Shown: in pieces, positions 55,500 to 64,000 of the stretch
How the letters are laid out: every line of letters starts with the position of its first letter
How positions within the stretch are numbered: the stretch's first letter is position 1
Assembly (NCBI GenBank): GCA_963693315.1
Contig: OY856186.1
Span: 280,424,459-280,488,458 of the forward strand
Reading direction: 5' to 3'
Source of the DNA: Diogma glabrata
Taxonomy: Eukaryota; Arthropoda; Insecta; Diptera; Cylindrotomidae
DNA: 64,000 nucleotides
The notes under the pieces: model-generated
Told to the model about the DNA's origin: nothing
What the model saw: only the letters and a program-made list of their open reading frames with translations
Databases searched by the model: none
Made by a program: the position numbers and the translations under genes

Positions 55500-55910
55500 C
55501 AAAAAAATCGTTTGCATATTTTTGCTTAAAAATCGTTCATTTCAAGTGATTACAAGTAGGAACATTGAATTTCGAGAAATCTTGAAGGTCGGGATTGGCA
55601 TGTGAGACCAAAATCTAGATTACTGCATTATAAGTTTGTCAAAAAAATGTTCTCAAGTGTGTCAAAAGAATGATTTTCATTTATGTTTTTACCCAATTTT
55701 TTGAAGAAAAATAAAATTAATTATTTGTAAGACATGAAATGTTTATCGAACATGAAATTGGACACGGAAATTTTTGATTTTGTTATAATTTTTGGAATTT
55801 TGAAAAAAGTTTGTATTTTTGATTAGGTAAGAACTTTCGGAATATGTATAGAGTTTTGAAAAAGTTAAAATTTTTGGAGTATTTTTGGAATTTGAAGACA
55901 ATTAAGCTCA
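55500..55910 (+). repeat. Dispersed family D copy, middle portion
   Basis: GCTTAAAAATCGTTCATTTC, AAGTGATTACAAGTAGGAAC, then AAGTGTGTCAAAAGAATGAT, GAACATGAAATTGGACACGG and the start of the AT-rich minisatellite. Same order as 21.1-21.5 kb. Confidence 0.7.
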
Positions 55911-56509
55911 CTAAATAAAGTTTCGATAAGGTCCAATAAAAAAGGTTCATTTACTATTTTTTAACAAATCAAAATGAATTATGACGATTATTTTTCTCTG
56001 GTGGGAAGGAACAGCAAATTATAGTGACAATTTTCGGCCTACTTAATATTTTAATTTAAAACAAGAGATAATGAGATAATTTTTTTTTCTTATAAAAGAT
56101 AATTTTTTTTAATTATCATTTTGTTTAAAAGATAATTACTAGTTTCTAAATAAAATTTTTTCTACAAATTATTCAATAAAACAAAATTATTTAAAAATGC
56201 AATTTGCAAATAATAAAAATGTCCGTTTTCATTCATAAATGATTGCATGTTTATGTTTATTTGTCAAAAAAAATTACAAATTTATAAGATTTATGCGCCT
56301 ACTAAGATGAAATAATATTTTGTTAGCAGAAAATATGACAACAAAGGATTATGTTGTATGAAATAATGTTACTATTTCTGTTCGCTAAATTGTCTGCTAA
56401 ATACAGCTCGTCGCCAAATTATTAGTCGATTATTTTTCAACATTACCACTCATGCCATTTGAGGTTAAAAATTTCCCTCGTGCGCTACGCGACTCGTGAT
56501 ATTATATAT

Positions 56510-57012
56510 GACAGTACTATTGTGTGAATTTATAGAATGTGTAATATTTCTTTTATAGTCATCATTCTAAGTCACGAGTGTATACTCATTATTGATTGTT
56601 TCCAATCAATGCGAAAATCAATGATCGACGCTTGGTCAATTATGGTCAATTGTCATACATGCGCGCTTGCATTTTTGCCAACATTTTGGGGAATTTTATT
56701 TATTCAGGATTTTGTGAGCAATTAATCTCAAGTAACTATGGAATTAATTTGAATTTTTCCAATTCAAAGGTATGGTTGGAAATATCTCAGAAAAAAAAAC
56801 TGAGTTTTTCTCTTTTACGTGTTTCGGTTGGCCCAAAATGTTGGCAAATATGCAAGCGCGCATATCTGACAATTGACAATAATTGACCAAGTGTCGATCA
56901 TTGATTTTCGCATTAATTGGAAACACTCAATAATGACTATACACTCGTGACTTAGAATGTTGACTATAATAGAAATATTACACATTCTATGAATTCACAC
57001 AATAGTACTGTC
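56510..57012. mobile_element. 503-bp foldback with SINE fragment at its apex
   Basis: Arms start GACAGTACTATTGTGTGAAT and end with the reverse complement. They pair imperfectly for about 175 bp up to CCAACATTTTGGG and GCCCAAAATGTTGG. The 130-bp apex (56700-56832) is a reverse-oriented 3' fragment of SINE S2 (TTTTACGTGTTTCGGTTGG). The two overlapping frames on opposite strands come from the palindrome. Confidence 0.8.
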
Positions 57013-57099
57013 AAGAAAATTCAATGCAAAAAATCTTCAGTCAAAATGAATAAAAATTTCCATAAAAAATTATGTCTAACTGACGATTGAGAAATTCAA

Positions 57100-57315
57100 A
57101 TTAAGTAAGATAACTGATGATGAAGTTTCAACTTAGAAATATCATCGCCTTGGTGGCGTAGTGGTTAAACGTGTCTGCCAAAGGAATTGAACTCGTCAGT
57201 TTGGCACTGATGAGGTTACGAGTTCGAATCCCAACCGAAACACATAAAAGAGAAAAACTGAGTTTTTTTCGGATAGTTACTTGAGTTTAATTGCTCGCAA
57301 AATCCTGTAAATTTT
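57100..57315 (+). mobile_element. tRNA-derived SINE (family S2)
   Basis: A-box-like TGGCGTAGTGGTTAA (57164) and B-box GAGTTCGAATCCC (57220) form a tRNA-like head. A TGCCAAA/TTTGGCA hairpin lies between them. The 3' part (CGAAACACATAAAAG, AGTTACTTGAG, AATCCTGTAAATTT) recurs reversed at 56700-56832. A shorter copy lacking the tRNA-like centre is at 33160. Confidence 0.75.
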
Positions 57316-58175
57316 TGATTTTATTATATTTTTTGGAATTTTGATAAAAGTTTGTGTTTTTGATTTTATTATTTTTTGGATTATTCTGGAATTTTGAAAA
57401 AAAATTGTAATTTTGATTTTATTTATAATTAGAATTATTATTTATTTATAATTAGAATTTTGGAATAAGTTTAAATTTTTGAATTTATAAATTATGAATT
57501 TTTGCAATAGTTTTAAAATTTTGAAAAAAGTTTCAATTTTTGATTTTGCTATAATTTTCGGAATATATTAAGATTTTTGAAATAGCTGAATTTTTTGATT
57601 TTATTATAATTTTTAAAAACATTTGTATATTTAATTTTGTTATAATTTTTGCAATATTTTAAGATTAATTAATAATTTTTGATTTTGTTGTAATTTTTAC
57701 AACAGTTTTAGAACTTTGAAAAAAGTTTCAATCTTTAATTTTGTAATAATTCTTTGAATATTTTTAGAATTTTGAAAAAAAGTTTAAATTTTTGATTTTA
57801 TTATAGTAATTTTTAGAATATTTTTGGAATTTTGAAAGAACTATAAATTTTTGATTTTGAAATATTTTAACGCTAAATGGAGGGGTTTGCTAGTATCATC
57901 TTTCACTAAATTATATTAATTCTGTTATAATTTTCCGGCAATGTATTAATGTTTCACGTTAGTTTTGCAATAAATTTCTAAACAGAGATAAAAAAATACT
58001 TGTACTTTAACAATGAGTCTTATGTTTGATATACGTCGCTGCACAAAATTAAAAACAATGTTCCCATAAAAGCATTTTGCTGAAAACTATATCAAAATCC
58101 TTAATCTAGACCGAAGTCTTGATATTTCTGAGCTTGAGATTTCTGCCCCTCCATATTTATTCATTTATTTGTAAT
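57315..58175 (+). repeat. Dispersed family D copy, 3' portion
   Basis: AT-rich minisatellite (TTTTTGATTTTATTATAATT variants) to 57870, then AACGCTAAATGGAGGGG, ATAATTTTCCGGCAATGTAT, AATAAATTTCTAAACAGAGA, ending AGACCGAAGTCTTGATATTT. Parallel to 48.2-48.9 kb. Confidence 0.75.
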
Positions 58176-58289
58176 TAAAAATTTTCTGGAAATTTAAAAC
58201 AAAATTTGGATTTTTTTGCTGTAGTCAAATTATTTATCAATCGAATCAAATAATTGAAAATCATACCAAAAAGCTGCGTGGGATTTATA

Positions 58290-58519
58290 CCGCATTCACA
58301 GCGACATAGAAAATTAGTAGATGTAATTTAAATCTGTGCTGTAAACACTTTTTATTTTAAAATCTTGCAACTAATTTGATATCTAGGCTTACTACCATTA
58401 CAAACGATTCAAATACTTACGATTCAAATTACAATCTACGTTTTAAACTCATATTAAATATGCCAAGATGCAAATTATAATATACTATCTACTAATTTGC
58501 TATGTCGCTGTGAATGCGG
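58290..58519. mobile_element. 230-bp MITE (family M, copy 2)
   Basis: Same ends and length as 27104-27333, flanked by TA (58288-58289 and 58520-58521). Only a few substitutions separate the copies, for example ATAGAAAATT against ATAGCAAATT. Confidence 0.92.
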
Positions 58520-58521
58520 TA

Positions 58522-60870
58522 TTATTTACTTGTAGTAGTTAGGCTGTTTGGACATATTTCTGGTATCATCTTGTTTTTTAATGATTTTTGATTATCAAAC
58601 AAAACTTTGAAAATTTTTTACTAAATTGCAAATTGATGAATTTGTAAAAATTATTTTTCTTATGTATATTCGAAGTGTTGTTTCTTTGTTAAGAAATTTC
58701 AACAAAACTGTCTTGGCTTAAACTTCATCCAACCTATTTAAGATAACTTAAATTCCCTATTCAAATTTTGTTTACCATTAACTTAGGTAATCGATCAATA
58801 TCTTACCTACTCTTTCCCGTAGCAATAAATCAATTTTTCAAAACATGATTTTAGAATTTTAGTCGAGAATAAAAAGTTCTGTTTACATAGACGATATTAA
58901 AATCACTATTTATGAGATTTTGTTTTTACTCAAGTAGTGAAGACTTCTTCGTTGTTGACGGTTATAAATTAGTTTGAATAATAAACTTTTCTGATAACGC
59001 TAAAAAAATCTTCTAGGCATAACAATATTGCTTCATAGTGTTATCCTTGTCAATAATTTGAACCCAACTGAGATTGAATAAACAAAAAATTCCTCAAAAT
59101 CAAATATTTCTTTTGTCTACCATAATCTACCCTTTTTTAAAGAATAATCCATTATCATTACGACGAAAAAAAAAACGTTGAGGATAAAACAAAATAGCTT
59201 TCTAACTTGATCTCTACAACACGAAGTATGTTTTGGATACAAAATTGTTTCTCTTCATCGAAAATGAATTCAAATAGAAAATAATATAATGCAGGTAGGG
59301 TACATGAAATTTTTCATAATTTTCATATTTATAATACTTGTTTTTCCACCTTTTTCCAACTTTGTTTTTGATTCAATATTAAAATCGCCTCTACGTAGTC
59401 GTAGTCGGTCTTTGTTCTTCTTTTGAGCTTATTTTATTATTATTTCTTTTGACAAATTTCTGTTGTACAGGGAAAAAGCAAAAATTTTGTTCATTTTTGT
59501 ATCATTTTTTATATGGAAAATGATTAAAGATTTTTCTGTTTTTTTTTATCTAAGTATTGAAGACTATAGAAGGTTGAAGGATTTTTATTTTAGGAAATTT
59601 ATTTCAAATGAATAAAAAAAAAGAAAATAAATAAATATTTTATTACTGTTTGTTAAAAAAGGAATAAAAGTTTTATTAAAATTTTGTTGTTGTAGTAGCT
59701 TTATCAAGGAGTATTTTTAAAAGAAAATTTTTGCTAAAGTTAAAGGTAAAATTGTAAATGTTTTCCAAAATTTACTTCAATAATTAATAAGATATCATTG
59801 ATGTCAAAGTTATTGATTTCTTTTCTTGAATTGTCTGTTTTGTAACTTTTGATTACGGAATCTCGGAAAAAAAGGTTTTTTTATATTTTGATAAAAGTTT
59901 TATCGTCAATAAAATACTTGTGGTAGGAGCATTATGGTATTTATTATTTTCAACAGTGATATTGTGGTCTGATTATTATGATTACTGCAAGTAAATAAGC
60001 CTAACACTCCATCACATGAATTGAGAAAACAATGCTTTTCAACGAGTTTTTACATTATAGGCTTCAATTAGGCAAACCTGGTCTAACCAACAAGAGAAAA
60101 TTTATGAGCTCTACCCTTGACATTCTCATCTAGACTTTATTATTGTGTGATATATTATCGGTTCTGCTAAAACAAGTTTTTGGATTAAAATCATGGATAC
60201 ATTATTTTTTCAGCCAGATTCATTTCTTTATTTTATTACTCAAATGTAATTTTAGTTCAGAGTACAATCAAATTTCAAAAATATTCATCTTTTTTTAACA
60301 GCCACTATGTGTTTTTAAGCTTTCACATAAATAATTTTTTTAAAAAAAGACTTCAAATTGCAGGTGTAAAACGTTTCGTTCTGGAGATAATTGAAGATTA
60401 AAACTCGGCAAACAAATACATTTTTTAGAAAACGTTTACATTTAGCGCTATTTTATGAATAATATTTTTACGATTCTACACAATCGCAATGAAATTCAAA
60501 ACAAAATTGTGTTCGACTTTTCAACTAAGCATGTGCAACAAAATCCAAGAAGAAGGGTCGACAAAACAAAAATATATAATAAAATACATGTAAATTAATG
60601 ACGTCAATTCAGAATCTTTCGAGTTTTTTTGTTGAGAAAATTTAGATTTACCCGGAATATTTTCGAAATAAATTAAATATTGCTGAGTCCAACTACCAAC
60701 CTTCAACTCAAGTTTGTTATTATATTTTTGTTTTCAAACTTGTTTTTTTTGAAAAGTTTATTTTGGATTGTTTAAATTTTTTTGACATTTTTGGTTTTGA
60801 AATTTTTTTATAAATTATGAATTGTGTTAATTTTTGTTTTAAAAGTTTTTCTGACATTTTGCTGTTTATT
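58522..60870. other. AT-rich DNA, no gene recognised
   Basis: Read on both strands without a credible exon, repeat or inverted repeat. The minus frame at 60521-60706 has no support. Confidence 0.5.
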
Positions 60871-60871
60871 T

Positions 60872-60900
60872 TAGGTAGATTTCATATAAAAATCTACCTA
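60872..60900. repeat. 29-bp palindromic motif, copy 2 (inverted)
   Basis: Exact reverse complement of 29114-29142. Confidence 0.8.
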
Positions 60901-61372
60901 TTTTATATTCTTGAATTTTTCGTTGAAAGATTTTTGAATGTATATTATTTTCCAATTTTTTAGTTATGAATTTTATTGAATTGTTATTGAAATTTCGGTT
61001 TTTTTATTAGTTCTAAGTTTTATTAAATTATCTGGTTTCCTTCTAAAATTTTCGTTTTTTTGTTGCCTAACACTGTTTTTCTTTTCGGCATCAGATCCGT
61101 CACACCCTCCTACTACTGATTTTACTTTTTGTGATACCCTCTCTTCCTCATTCTTTTCTCCACTTACTTTTCATACGGTTCTCCTTTGAGTCACTATGGC
61201 TTCCAATTAAGATGTAACATTGGCCAACAGCAGCACAGTGTGTAATCTGGGCTGCCCGATGGAGGGACTGAGCGCGGAAATATTTTTTTTGGCAAATTTC
61301 TTTTTAAAATTCTTGTATATGATTTCTTGTTTGAATTGTATTTGAATTATTGTTAATTTTTATCTATATGTT

Positions 61373-61660
61373 GTTCTGTGGGTGGAGGGCAGATGTCCTG
61401 TAAGTTCTGATGTGCAGACAATTCTGTGAGTTTTGTTTGTTAAGCTTTGTTCTATGGGCGAAAAGCAAGACCTTTGTAAGTCCTGACGCGCAAACAATTC
61501 TTTGAGTTTGTTTGTTGGTTTTGTTTTGCGGGCGAAAGGCAAGATTCTTTAAGTCCTGACGCGCAGACAATTCTATTAGATTGAATTATTATTATTTTCT
61601 GTGTGTTGTTGAGTTGTAGTTCTGGAGGCGAAAAGCAGAATTCATAAGTCTTTGACATAC
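61373..61660. repeat. About 73-bp minisatellite, four units
   Basis: Units share GGGCGAAA(A/G)GCA, TAAGTCCTGACGCGCAGACA and ATTCTTTGAGTTTGTTTGTT. The first and last units are more diverged. Three overlapping minus-strand frames here are products of the repeat. Confidence 0.85.
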
Positions 61661-61689
61661 CGACAACACGTATGTTTGACTTTTTTATG

Positions 61690-62110
61690 TGTTTTAGTTA
61701 AAACCGCAAAAAGTAATAAGGTCGTTCAGATGTATTCCTAACGGGGTTTACGATCCTGCGTACCTCAAATGGGTGGAATCATGACCGCTGTGAGAGGGTC
61801 GTGAATGGTAAAGTGACATGACCTAGATCTTGTTGACCCCTGATAGTTTACCATCTAGGTCATCCCACCATCCCACGATGTTCAGGGGTTCTCAATGAGG
61901 TCCATAACCACCATGTGTTACGCTCAAGTAGTTTAATTGCCACGGTCTTCGAAAATTCTATTCGTCGGAGCGTAACCTGTTGAAAAGTGGGAAGAGCGCA
62001 AACCAGTGGAAGTTAACAGGCAAATGGATCGCCTGTCGTATGGCCCGCTATGACTGACGTTCTCGCTACGCCTTCACTAACCTCTTTATTCTCAACACAG
62101 GCTGTTCCGG
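61690..62110. other. GC-richer island without clear ORF
   Basis: About 400 bp near 50 percent GC, unlike the flanks. It contains a perfect stem ATGACCTAGAT and ATCTAGGTCAT with a 24-nt loop (about 61808-61853), and GACCCCTGA in that loop can pair with TCAGGGG downstream (61881). No family recognised. It could be a structured RNA, a 3' UTR of an element, or part of a host exon. Confidence 0.35.
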
Positions 62111-64000
62111 TTGTATCCGGTTAATTTGTTATGATTGAGAAAAAATTGAATTAGTAGGAGTTTGGATAATGGGACAACAAGTTAAGTTGGGTCTGAGTAG
62201 ATGGGTAACAGCAGTTAAGGTTAAAATGACTTATAGTCGTAGATGATAAGCCATTTTAAAATAATGAAAATACAAAGTTGTGCCTTGTTATGATATAAAC
62301 TTATTTGTAATAAGTATATAAAACTTAGATATCAGAATCAAAAAATAATTATTGGAAGTAAAAATGATGCTATCATGTTAATTTTGTTAGATTATATCAA
62401 ATATAACGAACGGCGAATTTAATTACTTCTATTAAGTAGTAACATTTATGCTATTATAATCTGGTGTTAAACATCAATGTGCAAATAAATAAGCATAAGA
62501 AAGTAAAATTTATGCTGTTTAATTTTGACTGTGAGAAAAATTATCACCAAATACCGAGTGATGCAAAGATATGTTCGGTCAAACAAGCTTCTTAAATTGG
62601 TTTAAATATTAGAGAAAGTAATAAGACAACCATGTTTCGATGTTCTAACCCACTACAGGAACAACTTAAACTGGAAATGAAACCTCGGCAGCTTGGAGAA
62701 TGGAGATATGCCTTGTAATATTTACTGTAAGTTTTTTTTTTATCTTATATTGTTATGATTAATTGAGGTATTTGGTACATTTTTTATTGCAACGATAGTA
62801 AACCGATCATAAAGTTGAGAATAGCTAGTCATTTTGAGTAATTTCGGAACAAATCAGGGTAATAGGATAATTTTATGTCGCATTAAAAATAATGTAATAT
62901 GATTTGCTGACGTTACTTAAAGTTGTGGTATGGTGGCTGATTTCCGCAGGACTTGGGTGTATCAGTAAGCACAAAACGGCAAACAAGGGGTGAAGACTAG
63001 GTGAGTGCACGACTGGTAGACGTAGTAGACGTACTAAATTGTATATACGGAATGCTTTTTGCAGAACACAAGATAGTTCAAATAAGACTGCGATAGTGTA
63101 AATAGTTAGTGAAGCGAATTAATTAATTTTAAACAAAACGCTGTATCGTGAACATAAAACCGTGTAAAAAAAGAAGTTATTGTGAATAAAGTTTTTATTG
63201 TTATTTAATAGAAATATTTTGCGATTTGAGAGAAGGCCAATGCAAAAGAAGGTAGAACAACGTGAAAATAAAATAAAAATATTATTTGTTGTGAAAATAC
63301 CTGTTAAGGGCTTTTTCAGGAGTTATTATTATTATGGTGGCTTAAGAAGTCGAAATATTTATTGATCTACAATATATATTAAATATTTTATTTTATTCGC
63401 TAGTTTTTAATTATATCCTTCTTACAAGCTAAAACTGAAAATAATTCTACCTCTTCTTTGGAAACAGTTGAAGATCTTGGGTCGAGTAACACACAACTCT
63501 AAGAGATTGAGACAATTTTGTAGAAACTTTTCATTTTGACGCTGTTAAATTTGCCCACTCAGAAGCCATTTAGCGAAATAGGCTTCTCTTTAATCACGAA
63601 ATAGGTAGATTGAAATAAGACACAAAACTCAGATTTGAAACTGTCGCTCTAAATAATCGCACAGAACTCTTATTTTATTTGTATTTTCTCTATTCTATCT
63701 AGAAACATTGGTATATGTCATATTTTATTATATAAAAGGATTCATTGTTTAGTTATACATTATTTACAAAAGAAACAAACAAATTGCGTCCATCAACATC
63801 AAAGAATGCATGTTGTTATGAGATCTAGAGGATTTAAAAGGGTTTTTGTGTTGTTGTTGACATTTTATTGAACCAAACGAAGAAAATAAAAATAAAATAA
63901 CAAAACCAGGCCCTCACGTGATGAACGGTAGATCTGAAAAATAAAAGAGGATTGTGGAATTTATAATCTGAACCCAAATCACGGCAATTTTGGTTATTAA
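62111..64000. other. AT-rich DNA with weak exon-like signals
   Basis: No confident gene. TGATTTCCGCAG/GACTTGGG (62950) and AGACTAG/GTGAGTGC (63000) could frame a 50-nt exon. A 26-codon ORF (MFRCSNPLQEQLKLEMKPRQ) starts near 62632. The 3' end of the window shows nothing. Confidence 0.35.

Noticed and set aside
57116..57150. CTGATGATGAAGTTTC...GAAATATC
   Set aside because: Stem II needs a bulge and no stem III/cleavage triplet forms; the related copy at 33.2 kb has lost the C of the core.
57208..57245. Hammerhead-like order CTGATGA, GGTT...AACC, GAAA in SINE S2
   Set aside because: Stem I would have to pair with TTTGGCA, which is already complementary to an upstream TGCCAAA, and stem III has only two pairs. 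The region is better explained as the T-arm side of a tRNA-like head.
61360..61658. Three overlapping minus-strand frames with RTYxxLAFRP-like repeats
   Set aside because: Produced by the 73-bp minisatellite; unit length not a multiple of three, so repeats fall in different frames.
1..64000. CRISPR arrays, operons, rRNA genes
   Set aside because: None seen. The tandem repeats here are satellites or minisatellites, and organisation is eukaryotic throughout.

Overview
The window is AT-rich eukaryotic DNA with no prokaryotic organisation. It looks like an arthropod genome, most likely an insect. Reasons: mean AT is very high, the mobile elements are of typical insect kinds (Penelope-like element, Jockey/CR1-like LINEs, hAT and mariner elements, a tRNA-derived SINE), and there are only traces of host exons. 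The species cannot be read from the sequence.

Layout. 1-1760 is a 1.7-kb hexanucleotide array. 1.8-8.5 kb is AT-rich DNA with a 1.37-kb foldback (4677-6041) and a Penelope-type hammerhead-like 3' motif (6521-6556). 8.5-9.6 kb is an AT-rich minisatellite inside a dispersed repeat family, called D here, with partial copies at 14.8, 21.1, 48.2, 52.3, 55.5 and 57.3 kb. 10.5-13.5 kb is a decayed hAT transposase gene split by a 5'-truncated LINE. 13.6-14.6 kb holds GC-rich minisatellites. 15.26-20.84 kb is a Penelope-like element with an intact 908-codon RT/GIY-YIG ORF. It carries a 2-kb hAT insertion with a perfect 8-bp duplication and is bounded by a 26-bp direct repeat. 21.6-23.1 kb has small inverted-repeat elements and a deleted mariner. 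23.26-24.5 kb is a Crypton-like tyrosine-recombinase remnant split by a SINE with two tandem tRNA-like heads. 24.5-33.3 kb holds LINE fragments, a 230-bp MITE and a 330-bp tandem array. 35.78-40.03 kb is a nested hAT-type element. 40.6-46.7 kb is a second possible hAT envelope holding a decayed Jockey-type LINE and a 463-bp tandem array. 47-64 kb is mostly non-coding, with another LINE remnant, D copies and foldbacks, and with two candidate host exons at 51.4 kb (minus) and 53.3 kb (plus).

The most striking object lies inside the 35.8-40.0 kb element. It is a 1.9-kb array of a 456-bp repeat that changes orientation once and is flanked by a 9-bp direct repeat. Each complete unit contains the whole conserved core of a hammerhead self-cleaving ribozyme: CTGATGA, then a stem closed by G-C, then GAA, then a 7-bp perfect stem III, with a GTC cleavage site. 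Stem I is a self-complementary octamer. There are four full copies, three on + and one on -. This resembles retrozyme-like or satellite hammerhead units. An apparently intact Penelope-like element about 16 kb away, and Penelope-type hammerhead-like 3' motifs elsewhere in the window, suggest a possible supplier of reverse transcriptase. That link is inference.

Host genes. The two exon candidates lie 1.8 kb apart on opposite strands and look like 5' coding exons of two different genes. Both end in splice phase 1. I do not recognise either protein. Most of the window is therefore likely intronic or intergenic, filled by nested transposons.
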